Shown here one piece after another: positions 1 to 6,662 of a stretch of 20,624 bases of DNA. Made by a program: the position numbers and the translations under genes. Below the pieces are notes generated by a model. That model made no database searches. It was not told the DNA's origin and saw only the letters and a list, made by a program, of their open reading frames with translations. The DNA is from Opitutia bacterium UBA7876. Lineage in GTDB: Bacteria; Verrucomicrobiota; Verrucomicrobiia; Opitutales; Seribacteraceae. Position 1 is the first letter of the stretch. Every line of letters begins with the position of its first letter. The stretch lies in contig DLRY01000020.1 of the NCBI GenBank assembly GCA_002500665.1, positions 63,985-84,608 of the forward strand, written 5' to 3'.

Positions 1-52
1 TACCCATTGACTAACGTCAGTTTGTTTCAGTTTAGTTTGTGTTTCAAAAGCC

Positions 53-87
53 AAAAAGCGCCGCTCTCATAGCGGCGCTTTTTTTTT
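53..87. terminator. Bidirectional intrinsic terminator
   Basis: A perfect 9-bp GC-rich stem (AGCGCCGCT at 57-65, AGCGGCGCT at 71-79) closes a 5-base loop. On the plus strand it is followed by eight T residues (80-87); on the minus strand the A-run at 53-57 becomes a T-run. It lies directly after the stop of the minus-strand lipoprotein gene and would also end any plus-strand gene arriving from the left of the window. Nothing else recognisable is present in positions 1-52. Confidence 0.85.
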
Positions 88-88
88 C

Positions 89-562
89 CTATTGCCCGGG
101 CTCAAGAGCCGGTTCCCCCTCGGTCAACTGGACCGGTGGATGCTCGAGCCGAACGTTGACGTAGGCGCAAAGCCCCTTGAGAAACTTGAAGGAAACCAGG
201 CTCCAGGCATAGACAGTATCGGACGCCTCGTCGTAAATCGGTCTACGGTAGTCCCAAAGGTATCCGTTTCCGCCATCCAGGCTGCGCCCGTCGGGAGGTC
301 CCATCAGTTGCTGGATTTCTATGCGGTTTCTTCCGATCGCCAGGTGCTCGAGGTTGTTCTTGCGGAAAATCCTCTCTCCCTGGCTCAATTTCAGGTCCCG
401 TTCGAGCGTCGCTCCCCCTTCTTGGTCCGGGGCATTACCGAACCCGCCTCCCTGCCTGGCGAAAGTGCCACCCGTTTCGCAGGAAACCAAAAAGGTTAGC
501 CCGAGGGGCAAAAGAAGCGCCAGCGAGATACGCAGAATCTTTCCTGAACCTGAATGTTTCAT
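89..562 (-). CDS. Small lipoprotein with BamE/SmpA-like fold (putative)
   Basis: 157-residue secreted lipoprotein. The N-terminus has basic residues, a hydrophobic stretch (about 10-25) and a lipobox LVSC with the acylated cysteine at residue 28, so it should be anchored in the outer or inner membrane. Residues about 76-140 (IGRNRIEIQQLMGPPDG, then an aromatic LWDYRRP strand and further strands) resemble the short helix-turn-strand pattern of BamE/SmpA-type domains, where an 'xxLG.P' turn precedes a Trp/Tyr strand. This assignment is by eye and only moderate. It is the last gene of the minus-strand cassette that begins with the RCC1/cadherin protein, 63 bases after the FecR-domain gene, and it ends on the strong terminator at 53-87. 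The start is the ATG at 562; its Shine-Dalgarno is weak. An alternative is a lineage-specific lipoprotein without BamE function. Confidence 0.8.
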   Translation of the reverse strand: MKHSGSGKILRISLALLLPLGLTFLVSCETGGTFARQGGGFGNAPDQEGGATLERDLKLSQGERIFRKNNLEHLAIGRNRIEIQQLMGPPDGRSLDGGNGYLWDYRRPIYDEASDTVYAWSLVSFKFLKGLCAYVNVRLEHPPVQLTEGEPALEPGQ

Positions 563-625
563 CGTTCCGAGATGCTCATCTTGGCAACGCCCAGCTCCTT
601 AGTCAACCACGCGGATTGGCTCAGC

Positions 626-3037
626 TCAGGGTTGTCCGGTCCGCCCGATCTTAAGATTCCCTCCGAAATGGTCGAAAGCATGCCGGGTATTGATCGGGTT
701 GCCCCCCGAGGAGACGTTTTGGATGAAGTTCACCCGCCCGACCTGCTGAGCCGCCGGGATGGCCGTCCCGAAGTTGGGATACTTTCCATCGATCGGGCCC
801 TTCAGGCTGTTCAATCGGATCGTCGAGGTGGCGGGAAAATTCACGTTGCTGAGACGGAGGGTGGTTGCCTCCATGAGCACGCTGGCGGGCGGGCGGGAGA
901 AGGTCATCCCATCCACGTTCAGGTTCCGGGCCGCCCTCACCGTGGCCTTTGCGTTGGCACCGAAGTCAACGTTTTGGAGGGACACGTCGCGCATCCCCTG
1001 CACCGTCGCCTCCTGCGAGACTAGGAGCTTGACTGCGTCGAGGGACAAGTCGGAGCGCGAGGAGAGAACCAGATCGCTGGTCGCCGAGCTGAGGGTCATT
1101 CCCGGGGAAAACTTCGCCTCCCCCGCGCTCATCACCACCAGCCTTGCCTTGTCCGCAGCCTGGTCCCCCCAGCTCAAATCGCCCTCCATCACGAGGGTAC
1201 CGGATGCGCTCAGCACCACGGTCTTTCCGCCCGCGCCGGACAGGTAGGGTGAAAGGGCCTGGGCATTGGCGGGCACGACGAGGTTCGCGCCACCCACAAA
1301 AGTGGTTTCCCCCGCCACCAACTGGTCCGTTTCCAGCTTGCGGTAGAGGGCGGAGATCTCCTTGTAGAAAGGGTTCCCGATCACCTGAGAACTCTTCAGT
1401 TCGGTCGGTCCCGTGCCCGCCGCCCCAGTGAGGGAATAATCACTCGCCAAGACGTCGGCCACTTCCGCGATCGCAATCTGATCATCCGTCAAGGCGGCGC
1501 CACTCGAGGAAGCCTCCAGTTCCTCCAGGATGAACGCATTACCCGATTCCTTGAGCTTGGCCACGAGGCCCAGGAGCTTCTTGTCCGCCGTCTCCGGGGC
1601 GGAATTCCCGGGCAGGCGGTCGGGAGCCGAGCCCTGCAGGTTGGACTCCGTGAGGGTTCTCGTCAGCAGGCTCTCCGCGAGTCCCTGCTCGAGGGCCTGT
1701 ACCGCCGCCTCGTCGGTCAGGGCGAGGATCTTCGCCCGGGTATCGTCGGAATAGGTGAAGAAGGTATAGGCATTGGCCTTGGACAGACCATCCATCCGGA
1801 GCACCCGGGCCGTCACCTCGGGGGATTCCCCGAGGAGCTTCTCCTGAGCCTGAGCAGAGAGCGAAAAGAAAAGATCGGCCTGCCGGCCATCGAGGTCGTA
1901 CTTGGCCAGGACCGCCGTCATCTCGTCCAACCTGCCCATCTTCCTCGCCTGCCTGGCCAAGGGAATGTTGTCTAGGACCTCGCTTGTCCGGGCCGGATTT
2001 TTCCTCTCCGGGGAACCGGAAACCCGTGATACGGATACAGGAAGTGGATTTTTCGGCTTGGCCGGCTTGGTCCCATCGGGCTTGATGACCGCCTCCGGTC
2101 CCGGCTTGGTTTGCTCCCCCGGCTCGGCATCCGGTCTGGGCCTGCCATCGGTACCGTCCGGGGCGCCGCGTTGCGGGTCTTCTGAATCCGGCTTGTCGGG
2201 CCCGGGTTGACCCGGTGGGGGCTCCCTGCCATCCGGGGATTCGTCCGGTTGCCCTTCGGACCGGGTCCGCGGGACGAATTCTTCCCGCACAGGGGGCTTC
2301 CGGTTGGTTGCCCGGCTCATCGACTTGCGGACGAAGGTCATGGGCAGCCTTCTCGTGGAGATTACCGCCTTGTCGTTGGAACGATTGATGCGGCGGGTCG
2401 CTTGCGGGGTAACCGGGCGTTCAGCTGGTTTCATCCTCGGGGGCGCAGTGAGCCCCCCTCCCGCACCCACCATCCTGAGGGCTCCCCCCGCCCGAGGGCG
2501 GAAGGAAACGGTCGATTCCGTAACGTCGAGGAGCATGCCCCGGCCCGGGGTGAAGTTCATGGAAAACTGGGTTCCCCGGATGCCTGCCGTACCTACCGGG
2601 GTGGTGATCTCGAAATTAGATTTCGCGTTGAGCTTCTTGGTCCTCACCACGATGTCCCCGATCTCCAGATCGATCAGGATGTTCGAGGCGCTTGGTTCCT
2701 CCTTCAGTTCGGCCAGGGTCCCCGCCGCATCGAAAGACTCCTGCAAGAAAACCTCCACCTTCATCGTGGTGTTCTCCCCCACCGTGACCAGGGTCCCGTT
2801 GCTCAGCAGGAGAATGGCCTCACCCCCCTCGCCCGTTGCGATCGCATGCCCATCGGTCAGGAGGGCTCCCGGCCTTATCTTTTCGGGCGCGATCTTCTCC
2901 CCCTGCCCATGACGGATCTCAAGGGGATCCCTTTTCGCCGCCAGGATTACCGCTCCCCGCTCCATCGATTGCTCGCCGGCAACCGGCAGGGCGGCCAAGG
3001 TCCCCAAGAGAAAGGCGATGGTCAGGAATGACCTCAT
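626..3037 (-). CDS. FecR-domain secreted protein with beta-rich C-terminal region
   Basis: 803 residues. I chose the ATG at 3037 rather than upstream in-frame codons because it starts a typical signal peptide (MRSFLTIAFLLGTLAALPVAG) and overlaps the stop of the upstream gene as ATGA, which suggests translational coupling. Residues about 50-180 form a FecR domain, including a strand-rich core (AILLLSNGTLVTVGENT) and the characteristic TPVGTAGIRGTQF motif near 145-158. About 180-350 is a Pro/Arg/Asp-rich low-complexity linker. About 350-580 looks helical and soluble. About 590-803 is rich in short Ser/Asn/Val strands with repeated 'L..L.NV.F' patterns, suggesting a beta-solenoid. Unlike classical FecR there is no evident transmembrane helix or adjacent ECF sigma or TonB receptor, so this is the FecR-as-surface-module type rather than an iron regulator. 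The function is unknown; it probably works with the coupled RCC1/cadherin protein and the downstream lipoprotein. Confidence 0.85.
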   Translation of the reverse strand: MRSFLTIAFLLGTLAALPVAGEQSMERGAVILAAKRDPLEIRHGQGEKIAPEKIRPGALLTDGHAIATGEGGEAILLLSNGTLVTVGENTTMKVEVFLQESFDAAGTLAELKEEPSASNILIDLEIGDIVVRTKKLNAKSNFEITTPVGTAGIRGTQFSMNFTPGRGMLLDVTESTVSFRPRAGGALRMVGAGGGLTAPPRMKPAERPVTPQATRRINRSNDKAVISTRRLPMTFVRKSMSRATNRKPPVREEFVPRTRSEGQPDESPDGREPPPGQPGPDKPDSEDPQRGAPDGTDGRPRPDAEPGEQTKPGPEAVIKPDGTKPAKPKNPLPVSVSRVSGSPERKNPARTSEVLDNIPLARQARKMGRLDEMTAVLAKYDLDGRQADLFFSLSAQAQEKLLGESPEVTARVLRMDGLSKANAYTFFTYSDDTRAKILALTDEAAVQALEQGLAESLLTRTLTESNLQGSAPDRLPGNSAPETADKKLLGLVAKLKESGNAFILEELEASSSGAALTDDQIAIAEVADVLASDYSLTGAAGTGPTELKSSQVIGNPFYKEISALYRKLETDQLVAGETTFVGGANLVVPANAQALSPYLSGAGGKTVVLSASGTLVMEGDLSWGDQAADKARLVVMSAGEAKFSPGMTLSSATSDLVLSSRSDLSLDAVKLLVSQEATVQGMRDVSLQNVDFGANAKATVRAARNLNVDGMTFSRPPASVLMEATTLRLSNVNFPATSTIRLNSLKGPIDGKYPNFGTAIPAAQQVGRVNFIQNVSSGGNPINTRHAFDHFGGNLKIGRTGQP

Positions 3038-6000
3038 GGGTTTTGCACGGTCCTCCATTTTTTCAATTGATAGTCGTAGAACAGGCGCGTCCCGTCGTGC
3101 AGGCCGAAGAAATAGAGCCACCCCACCCCGCCTTCCCCATAGAGAAAGGGATAAACCTTATCGTCCGTCCAGAGCCACCCCACTCCGTCCAGCCAGAGCC
3201 AAACACCTGCCGATGGACTCCGTACGGGGAAGACCCATCCCAGTTTTTCGTGCAGGACCCACCCGTTGGAGGACTGGAAGAACCTCCCCAGCCAAGGGCT
3301 CGTCCACCAGTCCTTGGTCGCTTCGGGGGTAGCCCCGATCCAGCCCGGTTGCAAATCGGCAATAGTCGTGAAATGACCGTCGCTTCCGTAACTGATCCCC
3401 TCCCCATTGATCGCATAGGCTCGGAAATAATACTTTTTTCCAGCCACCAACCCGCTCGCCGTTACCGAGAAGGAGCCCGTATCGATTCCGCCCGTCAGGT
3501 CGGTTACCCCGGTTTTCAGAAACCTCGGGTCGGGATCGAGCGAGAGCAGGAATCCGCTGGTCACTCCAGCAGCCCCTCCCCCATCCATCACCTCGCCCTT
3601 GAGGACGGCGGAATCCGCTCCCACCGATTCCGCCGGGCGGGTCTCCACGATGGGCCTGAAAACGTCCGTAACCGTAATACTGAAAGTCAAGTGGCGCAGG
3701 AAGGTACCGTCCGCTACCCGTACGAGGGCTTCATAGGAATTGTTGGCATCCGCATCTCCTGGGTTCTCGTAGTCGGGCGGGGTCTTGAAGCGGAGGAGTC
3801 CGCTGGTGGAATTGATCTCGAACTTGTCTTGGTCGGCGCCGCCGGCCAACGAGTAGACCAGAACGTCCCCATCGTCGTCGGTAGCGTTTGCGTCGAGAGC
3901 CACGACCTGGTTCTCATAGGCATCGACGGCTACGGCGGACTTGAAGACGGGCGGGTCGGGCCGGTTGGTCACGGTCACGGTCACGGCCTGGGTAATGGGA
4001 TAGAGCCCGTCGTCGGCCTTTACCGTCACGAGGTAGGCGTTGTCCCCGGCAACCGACCCGTTGGCCTCGAAGTCGGGCGGGTTGACGAACCTGAGGACCC
4101 CGCTGGCCGGATCGATGGAGAACTTGGCCTGGTCGGCACCGCCCGCGAGGGAGTAGATCAGGGAATCCCCATCGGCATCGGTCGCATTGACGTCGAGGGC
4201 GAAGGTCAGGTTCTCGGGAGCGCTGGAGGATGCGGGCGTCGTGAAGACGGGGGCGTACTCGTTCAAGTCCGTCACCGTGACGCTCACTGCCTGATCGACG
4301 AAAAGGGACCCGTCCGATATCCTCACCGTCACCGCATAGGCGTTGTTCCCCGCCGCCGATCCCGGGCTCTCGTAATCGGGGGGCGAAAGAAAGCTCAGGA
4401 TTCCCGTGGCCGCGTTGATGGAGAATGCCGCCGCGTCCGCTCCCCCGCTGAGCGAATAGACCGGTGAAGTCCCGTCCGGATCGCTCCCATTGACGTCGAG
4501 AGCGAAGGTCAGGTTCTCCGCCATTAAGGCGACCGCACCGGAAAGAACGCCCGGGGTCTCGTTGACGTTGGTAACGTTGATCACCAGGGACTGGCTTGAC
4601 GTGGAAACCCCATCGGTCGTTTCGATCGTCACCGCATAGGCGTTGTCCCCCGCCAAGGAAGCGTTGGCCTCGAAATCGGGGGGACTATTGAATGTAAGGA
4701 CCCCCGTCGAGGAATCGATCAAAAACCTTCCCTGGTCGGCGCCTCCCGCGAGGGCATAGACCAAGGCAGTCCCTTCCGGATCGCTCGCATTTACGTCAAT
4801 GGCGAGGACCTGGTTCTCCGATACGCTGATCGTGGCCGGGGAAGTGAAAACCGGGGGATCGTTCAAGTCCGTCACATTGATGGTCAGGGCCTTGGTGACC
4901 GGGGCAGTACCGTCGGTCACCCCGACGGTCAAGGTATAGGTGTTGCTTCCGGCAACCGAGCCCGGCTTCTCGAAATCGGGCGGATTCTGAAAAGTCAGTC
5001 CTCCACTGCTCGTATTCAGGTAGAATTTCGAGGAATCGCCCCCCGGAATAAGCGAGTAGACCAGAACATCCCCGTCCGGATCGCTGGCATTTAGGTCGAT
5101 GGCCGGGATCTGGTTTTCCGGGACGCTCACCGTGGCCACGCTTACGAAATAGGGCGGAAACTCTTCCATCAAGCGCTGAACTTGGGTAGCAACCTGTACG
5201 GGGTTGGAACGGTTAACATTCGTCCCGTCGCCCAGTTGCCCATTAAAATTATTTCCCGTCGCCCAGACCGTCCCGTCCGATTTGAGCAAGATCGTATGAG
5301 TGTTGCGGGCGGCGATCCCCGCGACCAAGGTAAGGGGGTTCCCTAACATATCCTTCACCCTTTCCGCATGATTGCGGTCGCTGGTAGTGCCGTCCCCTAG
5401 TTGACCCGCGTTATTTAATCCTACCGTCCAGACCGACCCATCGCTTTTTAGGAACACGCTGTGATTAGAGCCCGCAACCGCAACTATGCTCGACAGGGGA
5501 GTGCCTACCGCATCCACCACCTGTACCGGGTTGGGACGGTAAGTATTCGTCCCGTCCCCCAGTTGGCCATCCATATTTCTCCCGACAGCCCAGACCGACC
5601 CATCGCTCTTCAGGAACACGCTGTGATATCTACCTCCCGAAACCGAGACCACGCCCGAGAGAGGAGCCTCTACCGCATCCACCACCTGTACCGGATTACT
5701 CCGATCCGTGGTCGTCCCGTCCCCCAGTTGACCATAGTAATTTTTCCCCACCGTCCAAACCGTCCCGTCTTTTTTCAAAAACACGGTGTGGTTCCCAAAC
5801 GCCGAAACCCCCACAATCCCCGTGAGCGCAAACCCACCCGCATACGTCACCTGCACCGGGTAGAGCCGGTCCGTAGTGGTTCCATCCCCCAGTTGGCCAA
5901 AAGCATTATATCCCGTCGCCCAAACCGTCCCGTCGCTCTTCAAGAACACGGTATGGGACTCACCCGATGAGACTCCAACCACCCCATTCAAGGCATTCCC

Positions 6001-6468
6001 TGATAAATCCAAAACCGGCACCGGTGTGGACCGGTCCGTAGTGGTCCCATCCCCTAGTTGGCCATCAGTATTTCTCCCCACCGCCCAGACCGTCCCGTCG
6101 CTCTTCAAATAGACCGTATGATTAAATCCCGATGAACTTCCAGCCACGCCGCTAAGGGGATTCCCCAAAGAATCCACCACCTGTAAGGGGCTGGAACGGT
6201 CCGTGGTCGTCCCGTCTCCCAGTTGACCATAAGTATTTTGCCCCATCGCCATAAGCGTTCCGTCGGACTTCAAATAAACGCTGTGATTCCCTCCCCTCAG
6301 GACGGTAACCGAGACAAGAAGAACCAAAACCGGGACGAGCCGAAAAATTTCCCGAGATACAGGAAGGGGAAATCGGAAGGAAACAGGCGGCTTCGAGTAA
6401 GAAAAGGTTATGGGTGCATCCTTGGGGATGCCAATCCGATAGCAAGATAAATTATCGGATTTGCCCAA
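3034..6468 (-). CDS. Giant RCC1-propeller / cadherin-repeat surface protein with Trp-rich C-terminus
   Basis: About 1144 residues. A hydrophobic segment at about 42-55 may be an export signal. It is followed by seven RCC1 repeats (59-428; each NHTVFLKSDGTVWA.G.N..GQLGDGT), enough for a closed seven-blade beta-propeller. Next come five cadherin-like domains of about 100 residues (443-940; each with ENQ, DVNASDPDGD, GGADQ.KF.I, PPDFE and INVTD motifs, the acidic residues being typical calcium ligands). A fibronectin-III-like domain follows (about 941-1040), then a 104-residue C-terminal domain with 12 tryptophans. The architecture points to an extracellular adhesion or matrix protein. The start is uncertain: no in-frame ATG precedes the first repeat, and the codon at 6468 is TTG with no Shine-Dalgarno, 17 bases from the 3' end of tRNA-Ser. 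A second TTG lies inside the hydrophobic segment. The stop overlaps the FecR gene start as ATGA. Confidence 0.85.
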   Translation of the reverse strand: MGKSDNLSCYRIGIPKDAPITFSYSKPPVSFRFPLPVSREIFRLVPVLVLLVSVTVLRGGNHSVYLKSDGTLMAMGQNTYGQLGDGTTTDRSSPLQVVDSLGNPLSGVAGSSSGFNHTVYLKSDGTVWAVGRNTDGQLGDGTTTDRSTPVPVLDLSGNALNGVVGVSSGESHTVFLKSDGTVWATGYNAFGQLGDGTTTDRLYPVQVTYAGGFALTGIVGVSAFGNHTVFLKKDGTVWTVGKNYYGQLGDGTTTDRSNPVQVVDAVEAPLSGVVSVSGGRYHSVFLKSDGSVWAVGRNMDGQLGDGTNTYRPNPVQVVDAVGTPLSSIVAVAGSNHSVFLKSDGSVWTVGLNNAGQLGDGTTSDRNHAERVKDMLGNPLTLVAGIAARNTHTILLKSDGTVWATGNNFNGQLGDGTNVNRSNPVQVATQVQRLMEEFPPYFVSVATVSVPENQIPAIDLNASDPDGDVLVYSLIPGGDSSKFYLNTSSGGLTFQNPPDFEKPGSVAGSNTYTLTVGVTDGTAPVTKALTINVTDLNDPPVFTSPATISVSENQVLAIDVNASDPEGTALVYALAGGADQGRFLIDSSTGVLTFNSPPDFEANASLAGDNAYAVTIETTDGVSTSSQSLVINVTNVNETPGVLSGAVALMAENLTFALDVNGSDPDGTSPVYSLSGGADAAAFSINAATGILSFLSPPDYESPGSAAGNNAYAVTVRISDGSLFVDQAVSVTVTDLNEYAPVFTTPASSSAPENLTFALDVNATDADGDSLIYSLAGGADQAKFSIDPASGVLRFVNPPDFEANGSVAGDNAYLVTVKADDGLYPITQAVTVTVTNRPDPPVFKSAVAVDAYENQVVALDANATDDDGDVLVYSLAGGADQDKFEINSTSGLLRFKTPPDYENPGDADANNSYEALVRVADGTFLRHLTFSITVTDVFRPIVETRPAESVGADSAVLKGEVMDGGGAAGVTSGFLLSLDPDPRFLKTGVTDLTGGIDTGSFSVTASGLVAGKKYYFRAYAINGEGISYGSDGHFTTIADLQPGWIGATPEATKDWWTSPWLGRFFQSSNGWVLHEKLGWVFPVRSPSAGVWLWLDGVGWLWTDDKVYPFLYGEGGVGWLYFFGLHDGTRLFYDYQLKKWRTVQNP
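3037..3348 (-). other. Sequence encoding Trp-rich C-terminal domain
   Basis: The last 104 residues (1041-1144) of the RCC1/cadherin protein contain 12 Trp and many Gly-Trp pairs (GWV, GWLW, VGWLYF) interleaved with aromatic and Gly residues. It follows the fibronectin-like domain and is the extreme C-terminus. From general familiarity, similar GW-rich tails occur at the ends of large secreted proteins of Verrucomicrobiota, which suggests an anchoring, sorting or carbohydrate-binding module; this is inference. Confidence 0.6.
3646..5142 (-). repeat. Five tandem cadherin-like coding repeats (~300 bp unit)
   Basis: Five successive units of 98-101 codons within the giant surface protein. Each encodes the order ENQ/ENL, DVNASDPDG, VYSL.GGAD, a short 'F.I..STG.L.F..PPD(F/Y)E' block, and a terminal 'VTVTDLN' strand. 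The middle units (2-4) look most alike. The units are in-frame and uninterrupted, so they are coding repeats rather than an independent element. They may recombine with each other. Confidence 0.85.
5185..6294 (-). repeat. Seven tandem RCC1 coding repeats (~165 bp unit)
   Basis: Seven in-frame units, six of 54-57 codons plus a slightly shorter last one. On the plus strand they recur as blocks reading 'cccagttg(g/a)cc', 'gtcccgtc' and 'aagaacacg(g/c)t'. Each encodes HTVFLKSDGTVWA, a variable four-residue patch, GQLGDGTTTDRS and a 'PVQV' strand. Near-identity of the core with variation mainly in a few positions (N-TYGQ, N-TDGQ, N-AFGQ, N-YYGQ, N-MDGQ, N-NAGQ, N-FNGQ) suggests recent expansion or homogenisation. 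Confidence 0.85.
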
Positions 6469-6485
6469 GCCCGCGCCATGGGAAA

Positions 6486-6578
6486 TGGCGGAGAGAACGG
6501 GATTCGAACCCGTGGAAGACCTATTAGATCTTCACCGGTTTAGCAAACCAGCGCATTCGACCACTCTGCCATCTCTCC
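6486..6578 (-). tRNA. tRNA-Ser (anticodon GCU)
   Basis: Complete class II tRNA on the minus strand. The seven-base-pair acceptor stem is GGAGAGA/TCTCTCC, with discriminator G and an encoded CCA (complement of 6486-6488). The D-arm lies at 6555-6570. The anticodon stem CTGGT/ACCGG carries the loop TTGCTAA, giving anticodon GCT for Ser AGC/AGU codons. A long variable arm (GAAGATC...GGTCTTC) confirms serine identity, and the T-arm GGGTTCGAATCCC is canonical. The gene is followed after 17 bases by the possible TTG start of the RCC1/cadherin gene. Confidence 0.97.
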
Positions 6579-6591
6579 AAGCCGAAAAACG

Positions 6592-6621
6592 AGCATAAGC
6601 GATGGAGCACGCGGAGGTAAA
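6592..6621 (-). promoter_or_regulatory. Possible promoter of tRNA-Ser
   Basis: Reading the minus strand, TTTACC (6616-6621) and TATGCT (6592-6597) are separated by 18 bases. Each matches four of six sigma70 consensus positions. The -10 box lies 13 bases before the mature tRNA 5' end, a reasonable position for a short 5' leader. This promoter might also feed the RCC1/cadherin gene by read-through, since no other promoter fits in the 17-base gap. Confidence 0.4.
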
Positions 6622-6642
6622 CCCAAAAGATGAAAGGTTTTG

Positions 6643-6657
6643 CGGGCTGATGGCCCG
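6643..6657 (-). terminator. Weak hairpin after DUF1501 gene
   Basis: A CGGGC/GCCCG stem of five base pairs with a five-base loop lies just downstream of the DUF1501 stop codon. The bases following on the minus strand are not a T-run, so intrinsic termination is doubtful. Confidence 0.25.
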
Positions 6658-6662
6658 GGGAG

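Noticed and set aside
2207..3031. Plus-strand open frame of 274 codons opposite the FecR gene
   Set aside because: Arg/Gly/Pro-rich product with no domain pattern; the minus strand has a signal peptide and a FecR domain.
2836..4467. Long plus-strand open frame (about 543 codons) opposite the FecR and RCC1/cadherin genes
   Set aside because: Its product is low-complexity with repeated Gly/Val/Asp motifs that mirror the cadherin repeats; it arises from high GC and repeats on the opposite strand.
5185..6294. Regularly spaced repeats resembling a CRISPR array
   Set aside because: Unit is about 165 bases, in-frame, and encodes RCC1 blades; no short repeat-spacer structure or cas gene.
6463..6600. 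tRNA-Ser as an integration site with an attached genomic island
   Set aside because: No integrase, no second copy of the tRNA 3' end within the window and no clear change of gene style at the junction.
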